A DNA stretch of 64,000 bases from Numida meleagris (taxonomy: Eukaryota; Chordata; Aves; Galliformes; Numididae), in assembly GCF_002078875.1 (NCBI RefSeq), contig NC_034410.1, positions 99,724,467-99,788,466 of the forward strand. The letters are read 5' to 3'. The translations under genes were made by a program, and so were the position numbers. Positions 1-47,993 of this stretch are shown piece after piece. Position 1 is the first letter of the stretch. Every line of letters begins with the position of its first letter. The notes under the pieces were generated by a model. The model saw only the letters and a list, made by a program, of their open reading frames with translations, did no database searches and had not been told where the DNA came from.

Positions 1-44
1 ACAAAGTTCAACAGAAATTCACCAAATATGTAAAGGATTCTTAC

Positions 45-35346
<35,302 letters not shown>

Positions 35347-35969
35347 TTTGGGAAGGCGAGGAGACGGAAACCGTCCGGCAGCGATGGCGGCAACGGCGGC
35401 GTCTGGCGCCTACCCGCGAGCTCCCCCACCTGGCGCTGCGCTTCTGCCGGGCGGAAGAAGCGAAGGAGCCGGAAGGGAGGAGAACGCGCGGCGGCCGAGA
35501 AACGAAACCCCAGCTCGTCGCCGCGACCTCGGAACGAGACGGCTCCGCGACACTTCCGGGGCGGGGCCGGGGCGGGGCGGGAGGCGGAGGGCTGGTGCCG
35601 CCCCCTGGGCGCGCATGCGTGCTGGCGCCGGCACCGCGTGCCGTTGGCATCGCCCGGCCGTGAGGCGGCGGGAGCCGCTGCCGGCGCCTGAGGCGAGGGC
35701 TCAGCGTTCTGCGGCCTTTGTCCCCATTCGGGCTTCAGCGCTGAGGCGCAAAGGACTGCTCGCTTTCCTTAGCATGAACAATCAAGCCCTAAGGTGGTCA
35801 CCATGACGTGGCAGCTGTAGTTTGTCCCCCACACCCCATTCAGTTTCTTCCTACCTGCGATATAGACACTGAAGTGTCAGCTTGTCACTGCCACATGCTC
35901 AAGTGAATTAGCTTCTAGTGTGCCTTGGGAACTGCCAAGTCAGTATAGAGATATTTATAAAAACATTAT

Positions 35970-36488
35970 CATGGAATTACAGAATCACTGTGGCTGGAAG
36001 GGACCTCAAAGCCCACCCAGTCCCACCCCATGCTGTGGGCAGTGCTGCCACTCACCAGCTCAGCTGCCCAGCCCAGGGCCCCATCCAACCTGGCCTTGAG
36101 CGCCTCCAGGGATGGGGCACCCACAGCTTCTCTGGGCAGCTGTGCCAGTGCCTCACTGCCTTCTTGAGTGAAGAATTTCCCCAGCATCTAACATAAATTT
36201 CCCCTCCATTTGTTTAATGCCGTTCCCCCTTGTCCTGTCACTATCACACTGTAAAAAATTTCTCCCCCTTCCTGCTTGTAAGCACCCTTCAAGTACTGGA
36301 AGGCTGCAATAAAGTCTTCCTAGAGCTGTCTCTCCTCCAAACTAAACAAGCCCAGCTTCCTCAGCCTTTCTTCACAGGAGAGGTGCTACAGCCCTCTGAT
36401 CATCTTCATGGCCCTCCTCTAGACCTCCTCCAAAAGCTCACATCTTTCCTGTGTTGGGGCCCCAGACCTGCACACAGTACTCCATTCT
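35970..36488 (-). mobile_element. CR1 LINE fragment
   Basis: 3' end of a CR1, reading on the plus strand CAGAATCACTGTGGCTGGAAGGGACC, then CAGGGATGGGGCACCCACAGC and GGCCCTCCTCTAGACCTCC. It sits just upstream of the SMCHD1 promoter. Confidence 0.9.
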
Positions 36489-37249
36489 GATTTATATATT
36501 TGTATCCCTGAATCAAACATGATGTGTTAGTACCTACAAAGCACTTTTTGTTTTTTTTTCCAGATACCCTCCATCCACTCAGCATTCCTGCTTTCTCAAA
36601 CACTCTTCTTTGCAGCAGGTAGGGTCAGATCTCAGGATCCTTGCTGTCTGGCTGCCCCTGGCTTTCCTCAACCTCATGGACTTGGGATGGGCATTATCTG
36701 GAATATGAGGGAGAACTGTGTTATTCACAACACCCGCTCCTCTCTGTGCTGTGCATTTTATCAACAGTAATAATAGATGTTGCGACTGCAGCATAATACC
36801 TGGGGAATCCCATTTGTAAACAGCCTTTACACTGAAGATGGAAATGATGATTTCCCCTTGGCAAGCAACTTTTCAGACTTGATTTGAATAAATGTTACTG
36901 GTTTATTATGTTTTTTTTTTCTCCTTAGGGAGAAGAGGAATTTTTTTTTTTACATAAGTTTCTACTGAGTAGGGTACATTGAAGGAATGATATAAATGAT
37001 TAAGGATTTCATGTTCATTTCTGTTTTGAGGTCCACAACTGTTTTTAATTTTTCTTCATGTTGAATGCATGAAAGTCCTTGCATTGTTGTATATGCAACA
37101 CTGATGACTTCTGCCTGTGCGCCATTTTTGAAGAATGGTAGGACTATAGTAGCTGAAAAACTGTAGTTGAAATAATATTTCAAGAAATAATTACAGTCTT
37201 TCAGGAACTAGAAAAACATACTTGTCAGGAACATGTCAAGGTCTTTTGC
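36489..37249. other. Intergenic DNA
   Basis: No recognisable gene or transposon; poly-T runs near 36550, 36910 and 36940. Confidence 0.55.
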
Positions 37250-38060
37250 CATTCAGCAAGACCTGGACAGACTGGTGAGTTGGGCAGAGAGGAACCTGAA
37301 GAGGTTCAGCAACAGCAAGTGTAGAGTTCTGCACCTGGGGAGGAATAACTGCATACATCAGTACTGGTTGGGTGCTGACCTGCTGGAAAGGAGCTCTACG
37401 GAGGAGGACTTGAGTACGCTGGTGGGCAACCGGTTGGCCATGAGCCAGCAGTGTACCCTTGTGGACAAGAAGGCCAATGGCATCCTGGGGTGTATTAACA
37501 AGAATGTAGCCAACAGGTCAAGGGAATTGATCCTTCCCCTCTACTCTGCCCCGCTGAGGCCACATCTGTAGTACTGTGTCCAGTTCTGTGCTTCTCGGTT
37601 AAAGAAGGAAGGAACTTGAAGAAAGAGTCCTGCGAAGGGCTACAGAAATGTTGAGGGGCCTTCTTTATGAGAAAAAGCTGAGAGATTCGGGGCTGTTCAG
37701 CCTGGAGAAGACTGAGGAGGAGATCTTACCAATACTTACAAATATCAAGTGGTTGAGTGTCAAGTGGATGAAGCCAGGCTCTTTTCAGCAGTGCCCAGTG
37801 ACAGGAAAAGGGGCAATGGGCACAAACTGGAATACAGTAAGTTCCATATGAACATGAGGAAAAGCTTCTTTACTTTGAGGATGAGGGAACACTGGAACAG
37901 GCTTCCCAGAAAGGCTGTGGAGTCTCCTCTGGAAGTATTCAACTCCCACATGGATGTTTTCCTGTGCGAACTACTGTAGGGAACCTGCTTTAGCAGAGCA
38001 TTGGACTAGATGATTTCCAGAGATCCCTTCCAACTCCTATGATTCTGTGATTCTGTGATA
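37250..38060 (+). mobile_element. CR1 LINE fragment
   Basis: 3' part of a CR1. The plus strand encodes the end of the RT-like region (CRVLHLGRNN, SQQCTLVDKKANGILGCI, SRELILPLYSA). It ends in the typical ATGATTCTGTGATTCTGTGAT tail. The open stretch of 112 residues is a relic, not a gene. Confidence 0.9.
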
Positions 38061-38539
38061 TGTAATTCATTCTAGGCTATGCTAATAGCTTTTCCCCTTA
38101 TCATAAATAGTAGGGACATTGTTGTGGGTACGCTTTATAAAGGGGCTTTGTGAAAGAAATTAAGTGGTCACAAGTTACGCATTCAAATTTCTGGAAAGTG
38201 CAGCTTGTGCTTCTACTGTGGTTAACTCAGAGAAACTGAGTATGTTCTGAGTTTTCTGTGATCTCGCTGTACCTGCAGTTCATTCTATCATGCTGCATGT
38301 TGTTCTGAGTTTATGCATAGCCTTTCAATACTGTCAGTTGAACACTGCATTTTTAAGAGTTTCCTCATTTGCAGTAATTTATGGAAGATGTCTAGGCAAA
38401 GAATATGTAGGAGTAGTAAGTAGAAACTTATATACTTGTATTCACTCTTTTATATGAGGGTGACATTTTCATTGTCTGGTACAACTGCTTGCAGTGATGC
38501 ACAGATTAGAAGACATACATGGCTGGAATATTTGATCTA

Positions 38540-39360
38540 TGACATAAGGTAACACAGCCCATACTGTGGCCTGTGCCATCATGGTGGTGGCACTGCCCTG
38601 CCAAATGGCCCAGCCCAGCAACAGCCAAATAGCAGTGTGTGATTGGCACTGTTTCAGCTGAAACCAAGACATGGGGAAGGCACAGCGCAGTACTGACTGA
38701 AGTTATGGCAAATAATGTTATGCATTTTGATTCATTGGCTAAGCACAGTACTGTGAATAGTGAAAAATATGCAGCCATGCTTTCCATTATGATAAAGGAA
38801 TAGGTTTCAAGAGTGCTGAACAAATCATCAATTTTTGGCGTATTTGCGACTACATTTTCAGTTGACATAAATACACTACCTGCAAACTTCTTGAATGGGA
38901 TGTATAGAGTTGCAATCAGATATTCAACTCAAAAATTTGATCATGTCTCTTTGACAGACTTTTATAAACCTTATTTTACCAGACAAAGACATTCGTCACT
39001 TCACAACCACACCTTATTTGTGTCATCGCTTTCTGGCAGTCTGTACATTTGTGAACAACTATCATCAAGGATGAAGTACAGGAAGGGTAAAATTTCATCA
39101 AAGATCTCTGAACACCTCAACATCTCACAAGGAATTGCAACAACTGCCATAGAACCAGAGTGATGCGTTAGTTTCACAAAAATGAGGTCTAATATCCCAC
39201 TAATTTTATGCTTTTGTTGCTCTCTTTTTTGAATGTTTTAATAAAAAAATTAAAAATAAAACAAGTTTTGTTACTTATATACATTAACTATAGTATATAT
39301 TTTATATGCAGCTCGATACAATTCCTTTTCACTCAGTGTGGCCCAGGTTGGACATCCATG
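38540..39360 (+). mobile_element. hAT (Charlie-type) DNA transposon relic with transposase C-terminus
   Basis: The plus strand from 38813 to 39163 encodes YICEQLSSRMKYRKGKISSK and IATTAIEPE, the hAT dimerisation region (family CEQLFSxMK...). The right terminal repeat CAGGTTGGACATCCATG ends at 39360. The region around 38590-38700 matches the second copy at 50318. The left end is too decayed to place exactly. Confidence 0.75.
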
Positions 39361-42300
39361 TTCTATAGGAGCACAAACTTCCTTCTGTATGCTCTGTCCT
39401 GCTTGTCTTGAATAGAACAAGCAGCGATGATTAGAAGAGTGTGACTGCTAAGTAAACTAGGACTCCCAACTTGGAAAGGAAATGTTTGTGAAGGCATATG
39501 GAGAAATTCTATGAAACTCTGAAATTTAATAATTATATAAGAGAAAACATGTCATGCAAGGACTGAGGTTCATGCAGTTACACTGGGAGGAGGAAAGTTT
39601 AAAATGCACATTTTTTTTTTCATGCATTATTGCACAGAGGAACTCGTCATGTTAGAGTTTTGTGAGAACAAAGAGCATGTCTATTACACACTTAAAGGGA
39701 ATGGGTCTCTTACATTTTTTAAAAAAAGGTAAAGTATGATTCTGGGTCTCCTTAAATCGTGACTTAATGAGACACTGTTACTTTTCAAGTTCCTCAAACA
39801 AAATTTTGTTTTTCAAAATACTTTCTGAGAGTTTTTCTGTACTTAAGACAGCACTTACATTTTAGAATGTTAATTACTTTGGGCAGAGAGGGAAAAAAAA
39901 GCAGATTGGCAAATACTCTCATCCAGCCTAAAAACAAAGATGCTAAGGGGGAAGAATAGTTATAGCTGAAATGCAGGCACTTCACTTGCATGAAAAAAAG
40001 GTACTTGATATTTTGTCTATCTGCCAATTGGTTTAAGGAATACCCGCAGTTGCAAATCTTTAAATTCTGCAGCGTGAAGTATTTTGTTCATTTAACTATT
40101 AAAGAAATAATCACGTTCAATCCTTCTGGAAGAGAACTTCCTCTGCTGGTTGAAGGAATGTTGCTTACATCAGTCTACTGGATTTTAAAGTCAAACATCA
40201 GATGTTAATTTTAAAAGTTAATAGTAGCAGTAGTGTAACCAATTACATTTTCATGTTGTCAAGTGATATTTCAGGTGATGCTCAAAAATTCTGTTATTTG
40301 TGTGTGTGTGAGAGTGCAACTGTAATTATGTCCTATCTGTACCCAGAATGTAATTTTTTTCATTCAAGGAGTAAATTAAGTATCTAATTTCTTTATATTA
40401 AGAGAGAACATGAATTAGGTTCTAGCACTGGATAATCTTACATAGCAAATATTTTGTAAATGTTATGAAAATTGCTATGTCTTTGCTAGAATGAAGAGCA
40501 GGGTTCCACTAGCAGTGCTTTTTGCTGTGGCACAGTCCATTGAGTGATACTGAACTGCCTGTGTATGGTTTATGAGTAGAAAACTACAAGTTCTAAATTA
40601 CTGAACAGAAGGCACCACTATTCCTGAAGGTAATGAAGGCTTTCTATCTTAACACAAGAAGCCTGGCACCTCACCTCTAGAACTGTGTAGACGTTTGACA
40701 TTTTCCACTACAGAAAGCATTTTATTGAAAACCCATGAGGTGTGGAAAAAGACATACCACAGGCACTTAATAAAAATTAAACAGAATTATCATATAATGA
40801 GTTAAGATGATTTGATTAAGTGGATTACAGAAGTGCTATCTGGTATTTTTTATTTAATTCTCAATAACTCGAAAAACGAACAACTTAAGTGTCATTTGTG
40901 AAACACAATCCAGTTGGTCAAGAAGACTGTAAAGACAGTCCATAGCTCTGAGATATCTAATCAATGTGAAAATAGAAGGAATTATCTTTTGAAAAACTGG
41001 AGGCAACACAGGAGATGGTGGAGAATGGAGGAGGGACAGGAAACCGTTTGTTGATCCTTCTGTGGTCCAAAACAATACTATCATCTATGACATGCTCATT
41101 TAAACATTCAGTAAAGATAATAGCTTTGATGACTATAGGCTACAGGGTATAATTAGTTGTCAAATATTTTTTCTGATAAGACTTGGATTGTTCATTTCAG
41201 AATTAAGTGAATTCAGTAATTAGTGTAAAAATAAAAATGGTGGTCAGGAACTTCCAGTCCACCTTGTAAAGCAAGATAAAGGGATGTGGAATTTTATGTG
41301 GAAATGATAGGAAGATGTATTTTTCACAAAGCATTTAATTGGACTGTGAAATATGTTGTCACATAATTAGAATTAATGATTTAGTGATTTAATATACATA
41401 TAAATAGAAAGGAGATCAAGAAGTAGAAAAAACTGAATTATGAAAAGATTCATGGGAGACAAACAAATTATGTATTTTGGTCCTAGGATAGAATAAGCAA
41501 ATATTCCTTAGTAGGTAGAGTTTAAGTTGGAAGACAATCATCCCATATCTGATCATTGTAGAGCTTTTGCACTTTCTTCCAAAGCTGTGTTTGCGTGGAG
41601 GACATGAGACGAGACAAATACTTGAAGGCTCAGTTCTTGGAACTTCTGTGAAACTCTTTGAGGGAATTCGTGCCAATGCCAGGGAACCTGTGTGAAAAGT
41701 GAATTTGCAGTAAGCTCTTGCCATTCATCTGCCAGAGACACATGACTACAGTCAAAAATGCAGTGTTAATGGGAGAAGTTTGATTACAGTCCATTACATC
41801 TCATGAATACCAGTCACCTCTCATATGAAAAGCGATTGGATGGACTGAACCTTAAAAGCTTTCTTACTCTGTCAGACATACTCACTGGGAGAAAAGACAG
41901 TTTTTAGTTTGTGGAAAGACTGTTGAAGTATAAGGAAGATGAATATCTTCAAGCATTAATATCTTAATGATTTCTGATGATTTTTTTTTTAAGACCACAT
42001 CTAAAGAAGTCCTTTCAGCTACACTGTTACAGGTAAAAAAGACTGGGATGAAATCCATCATTTTCTTTGGCAAGATGTGTAACAAACAGCAAAATGTCAT
42101 AAATACATTGCCACAGAGAAGGTGTGGGACATCCTGCTTTTCACTTCAAGATGATGCTACTGTTGGTCTTATTAGTAGCTTTTCCTTTTTTGTAGCTGAA
42201 TGTGGTTACCACTGGCTTTTCTTCCTGAAGACTCTTCCCCTTATGACTCCTCCTATAATCTTGGCTTTTGGCATTGTTTTCTCACTCTTCCCTTTTATCC

Positions 42301-45300
42301 TGAACTAATGGCTGCCTTCTCCTGAACTGTCAAGGAGTGCCTTCACCACCATCTCCAGTAGGAGGGGCAGCTCAGAGCCCAAGCCAGTGAAAGACTGTCT
42401 AGTCATTTAGATGTCTGTGGTTTACATTCCCTGATGCTCTGGATTTTGAGATGGTGACACAGAAACCATTGCCCCTCCCTTGCCATTTGGGGATTTTCTT
42501 GCCAGGCAGAGACCCTGTATGTATGACAGTTTTGCTGCAGCACACACAAAAGATAGCTAGGATTTAAAGAGCACATAGGCTGAGCTCTTGTGTGTTCAGC
42601 ATGTATGATAAAACACCTCAGCAATATCTTCTGACTAGTCAGTCAGGTGGGAAACGTTGGTCTCTGCTGGAACAGATCCTCAGTGATGCTCAATTGCCAT
42701 TCTCTGACTCCTTGTTTATTCTTCCACAATTTTTCTCTTTTGAATTGGTGTTTTTCTTCTTAAAAACTTACAGCTGTCTGAAAAAGTGCAACTTCTGTCC
42801 ATAATTTTTGTGAATCTTGGTATGAGAAGTGAAACAAATTTCAGGACATCATCTTGCTCATTTCAAAATGTTTATACATCTGTCTTTTCTTCTGTTTTGG
42901 AGTCTTGCTAAACTGGTGCCTATTTCAGTGTAGGTGAAAATTGGGTGGTAGTAATTTTGGTGTGTTTTTAAAGCTTAGCCTTGCTCAAAGAGTCCCTTAA
43001 ACTAAAATGCTGATCAGATAGACACTGCCTCTTGAAGTTGTGACCTCATGCATGAATTGGTAGGGAAAACACCATGTAGACCACAACACAAAAACATGTT
43101 ACCACAAAGATGCTGATAAGGACTTTTAGAATGGAGGGACAGACACAAGCATTCTGCAAGTGGGCATCCACTTCAGAGGAACGCTGGGACAGGTAGGTCC
43201 TTGCTAACAGGGATTCCCAAAGTGCCCAGTCTCTAGAAGGGAGTAGAGCAAAACAGACATGGCATTTGCTGTAGTTTCTATAGCACCCTAAGGTCAGACC
43301 AATGACATGGACAGTCTAAAGCCTGTGAGCTTCTGGTGGAGCAATGGTGGTAGTGTTCGTAAAACGTGTTATGTTTGCACAGAGGCACTCAACTTTCCCA
43401 GGTAAAGAAATAATTGGGAAAAATATTTTAACTTTTTTCCATCTTTAACAAAGCAACCTGCTCTTCAAATCTGAGAGCGAAGCGATAAACATTTTAGCTA
43501 CTTACATAAGAAATCAGTTTTTGAACAGGTAGGAAATACAGTATATAGAAACAGATTCTCGATATCACTGATTATGCAAGATTACATTGTTTAGGGTCAA
43601 GAGAGGAAGATCAACCTTCAAATTTCAATTAATTAGTCAAAGAACACTGCCTGTGAGGAAAGATTCTTTCTTTTCTAAAGCAGACAAATTTAAAAATGTC
43701 TTATAACTGTTTCCATGTAGCTGAGACTGGCATTTGTCCTATAATTCTTTCAGTGTGAGCAGACTTTGTAAATTGAAGTTTTGTTAACATTTTATAATCA
43801 GTCGGCTGCTCAGGTTTTCCCAGACATCAGATGCCAGCAGTAACAGTATTGCCCTGACATTAATTGCAGAATTTAAAAAAATCAACAACCTTGTGCGTTT
43901 TCTCTAATTGCAGTTGTTGCTGGTGCCAGACCTGTGATAGCTTAACAAATGCCTTTTATTCCTCTAGTAAATTTTTAATCTGCAAATCTGAAAAACAGGC
44001 GGAAAAATGTTACATAGATACTACTCCGCCAGCTCGTCTTGATGCAAACTGATGTCTCCCAGAAAAATTCCATAGACCAGTAGATTGAGTTCTAAAGAAG
44101 AAATCTGCACAATTATTTAAGGTTTTTCTCAGGTTGATGGAGCAGTCCCTGCCAGTCTCCTAATATAGCATTGGAGATGTTGGAGTATTTTCCTTTGGGG
44201 CATCAAGTCTATTATCCAGCGAAGATACTGAGGATTGTATGAGTCTTCCACACTCATTCCACTGCTTAGAATGGAATGGATGCCATAAAAAACTTTAAAC
44301 AGGCATAGAACACACAAAACTCCAATGAAGACCTAATACTCCTACATATTTGGAGACCTTTCGAATGCATGCTTTCATAACGCAGGCACCCTTTCAGAGT
44401 TAAAAATCTGGAGAGAGCAAGTAGTGAGAAAACAAGTTGACTTTCTGTTCTATACCACTGTCAAATGAGCAAGATTAAGTGACTCAAAAGGAGGCATTGA
44501 GGTTTCCAGTATTAGAATAAGGGCACGCTCCCCAGAGCAGAGCAGAAAAATACTACATTTAGTATGCGTCCTTTGTTGTGCTCAGAAAGTGTTTACATGC
44601 CAAACAACCTGGAGTAAACCTGAGTCGTAGTCAGTACCATTGTCCACAAAAGTCTGTTCCTCTGCAGTCACTTGACATTAAGAACTGTTTTTACTATAAA
44701 GCACTGCTGCAGGGAGTTTGCCTTGCTATTGGAGAAGGAATACCTTCAGCTGTTGGCCCTTTCTGCTCTTATTTATAAAAAATAAAAAACAAGATAAAAA
44801 CAGATATCGATTTTTTCGATTCTAGTGTCTGAAGCATAGCAGGGATGAGGATTGCCTTTAAGGACTGAAGTTCACAGTATTAGTATATATTACAAGTATT
44901 AGAGAACCACCACAGGACAATATCCTGCTTGGAAGGAGATTTGTTTGGACACACAGCGCTGCATATTTGGGCAGACAGCAAGAAGGGCCAGAGTAGTCTC
45001 ATACATACAAACTGAACAGAGGGTGCAAACTTCTTATTAAAAAACACCAAAAACCTCAAAATAACAATGCCTCATCAGGCACTTACAATGCATTTAAGAA
45101 GCACTCCGAAGAACTACCCAATTCTTGATAGCGATGCGAGATTTTTGATGACAGATTAGAAAAAAAACAGTTCAGGGAAGAGAACAAAGCTATACACCAA
45201 GTGCCAGCACGCTTCTACAGTATCACCAATTATTATTCAACAACTAGGCTAAAAAAAAGTGAAAGGTCATGTAAAGTCCTTTAATGCTTGAAGTAACAAA

Positions 45301-47560
45301 AGGCTGGTTGGGAGAACTGGTGCCAAAGGGTTGCCTGGGCGTGTAGATCACTTGTCAAAGGAAATCATACCTCTGTTCCTTAGAGTTTTAAAAAAGCCTA
45401 TTTCTAACAGGTTGAGACAATTTATATTCCTTTTCTTATACAATTTGTAAGAAACTTGTTTTAATTTTTTTTCCTTTACACAGCATATTAACAGCAAAGA
45501 TAGGGAATTGATCTGGTGCTAGAGAATCATGAACCTTCCTAGTTTCTCTGGATACAAATTGATTGTTTTTCACATCATGTTTCTGTCCATGAAAACTCCA
45601 TGATTCAAAGAAACAGGTCTAAGTAACTTTATTGAGTTTAAAAATCCATCAACTTAAGACATATTAAGTAAGCTATACAAAAGATACTTCAGTAATAGAT
45701 GGGGGAACTGTACCCCTACAAAAGCCCCCCAGAATTACAAACTACTCATACTACTGAAATATGCAGGTGCCAGTGGTACATTTTGATTAAGACTTCACAT
45801 TCTGGTTGGAAAAAATCCAACCAAACAACAACAAAAAACAACAATCCAAGCAGTGATTATATTCTATTTAAAAGCCACAATCCAGAATACAAAGGAAGGT
45901 CATTCTGACCTTGATTCTTTAACCCATTACCACTGGGTTAGCATTAGTCCTTTGAAATTATTTTTACTAAATCAACTGACTACTCCGCATGCAAAGAGGC
46001 TGCAGATACTAATGGACACAGGAACAGTCAGGTACAGAAGTATGGACAAACAAGTATGGGGAAGCCAAGGAAGACTGTAGTCCCTAAATAAGCGATTACT
46101 TTAAAGGAACATGATTGTTTTGTATTTTCCATAGCTTTGCTTAATTAGGAGAATATTGCTTTAGATAACAAATACATTAGAAAGATCACAAAAAAGGGAT
46201 TCTAAGAAGTAATTGAGATTTGGTGAGGAATAGGCTGTTGTAGGAAAAAAATTAAGAGTTACTAAAGGTAAGATGAGAGAAGACAACAGAAGAAAAGCAG
46301 GAATGCTACCTGCTTGTCAACAAGCTTTTACAGTTGTGAAAATAAGCTTCTGGTGTATAACAAAGGACTAGAAAGAAATTTAAATACCACCATTATTATA
46401 GTATCTGAAAAAAAAAAAAAAAGAAATACTCAGAGCAGAGCCAAAAAATTCACATACTTCAACAAGGACAACAGAGTTTCGTGAATGCTCTGCAAAAAGT
46501 GCCCAAAATTAAACACAGTTTGGTTTTATTTGCAGTTTGTGTAGAGAGAGTTTAAACTTAAATTTTGATTTGTATCCAAGGGATCTGTGTTTCATTCAAA
46601 TCTTTGTCTGATTAAAGAATCAAGGAGTAACTTTAATTATCTATCAGCTACTAAACATTTTTGAACAGACCGTGGAGTTTCTTTGTTGTATGCTTGAATC
46701 AGTGACATTTATCACTGAACTGTATTCAAAATTAAACTCCAAGGCTATTTTTTTTTCCAGGGAATATAAAGGTATAGAAAAGAGTAGACAAGCAGATAGC
46801 ACCTCTGCTTACAACATGGCATGGAACAAGAAAGACAAATACATGTTCAAGAGTTGGGGATACATTTTCTTAATGTATTTGAACTGGAGCTCCCCATATG
46901 CCAACTTTACTGCTACTTTCCTAAGGAAGAAAAACCCAGTATGGTCTGCTTTACTGATCTAGCAGAAGAATGCAGACGTTTTACACCATTTCAATGCACA
47001 CAAGACCAGTTAAACCTTCATCTAATTATTTATATTGTCAGAATTCACAGTGTCCTACTTAAAGCTCATTCTAATACACATACTTAAGAAGTACAGTAAG
47101 TTTTCATCTGGTACTATAAGCATTTAGAGGCAGAACTTTGTTTCTAAACTATCTTTCATTTTCTAAACTATTTACAAAACTACTGCATAACTACTACTGA
47201 TCTTTTTAAAGAGACTTTGCTAAAAAATAATAAAAACTGTACACACTTAGGAGGGATCTCTGGGCAGTTTCATAGATAACAAGCAAGACACTGGAAGACA
47301 TTTACATTTGGTCTTGCTGATAAACTGAAGGCCTATGGAATGACATGCACTGTCATGAACTTGTGTTAAATACATCTAAATATTAACATGCGCACAAACT
47401 ATACTCCAAGAAGGAAAGCACAACCCTTTTCTCAGTAATCTTTTAAGTGTACAAAAACCAGCAGTTATTTTTGTCAGTCCCCACTGCATCTGTACTGACA
47501 ATTATGGTCCCATCTCTTAAGTCCACTGTTAACAGGCTGACATTACTCATCTTTCAGAAT
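39361..47560. other. Intergenic DNA between SMCHD1 and NDC80
   Basis: About 8 kb of AT-rich sequence. I see no exon with splice context, no RNA gene and no clear transposon. Short open frames (for example 41416-41741, 42403-42624 and 46672-46962) do not resemble known families. Confidence 0.55.
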
Positions 47561-47581
47561 GTTCCTGGAAGAGCACAGATA

Positions 47582-47587
47582 TTTATT
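47582..47587 (-). other. Candidate NDC80 polyadenylation signal
   Basis: AATAAA on the minus strand, 284 bases after the NDC80 stop codon. It is the first canonical hexamer I noticed downstream; other AT-rich hexamers nearby could serve instead. Confidence 0.4.
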
Positions 47588-47870
47588 TATAAAGAATAAA
47601 AGAAATTAAGTTGTTCCACGGTTGTCTTGTCACAGACATTGTAATTTTGTAGAAATATTTTGGCAGCAGGAAGAGTAAGCAAAGCTTTTGTTTTTTTAAG
47701 TTACAAATATTTTAATCCTTTACTATATTTGTGTCGATTAGACAAAGGAAGTTCATTATCATTTCATTAAAACCAAGTTAGCTGCTAAATGCAGGAAGTA
47801 ACCATCCTTTTAGGAGACACCACAACAGAGCTTCAGAAGCACAAAATTTTCATCTTCAGCTTTCTGGTAA

Positions 47871-47993
47871 TTACACGCTTTCAGCCTTCTTTTTATAACT
47901 GTCTAGAATTCCGGACAAGGTTGACAGTAGATCTTCAGACATGAATTCTTCATAGTCTCTGTCAATTTTGGCATTCTGTTCATCAAGATATTT
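47871..47993 (-). CDS. NDC80: NDC80 last exon with stop codon
   Basis: 123 nt including TAA. It reads [20 protein letters not shown] then [20 protein letters not shown]. Acceptor CTCTTCCAG. Confidence 0.95.
   Translation of the reverse strand, partial: KYLDEQNAKIDRDYEEFMSEDLLSTLSGILDSYKKKAESV

Noticed and set aside
37233..37979. Plus-strand frames that look like a small gene
   Set aside because: The residues match the C-terminal end of CR1 ORF2 and the region ends in a CR1 tail.
41416..41741. Overlapping minus-strand frames of 62-102 residues in the intergenic region
   Set aside because: No splice context, no family motif and no sign of conservation visible from the sequence alone.
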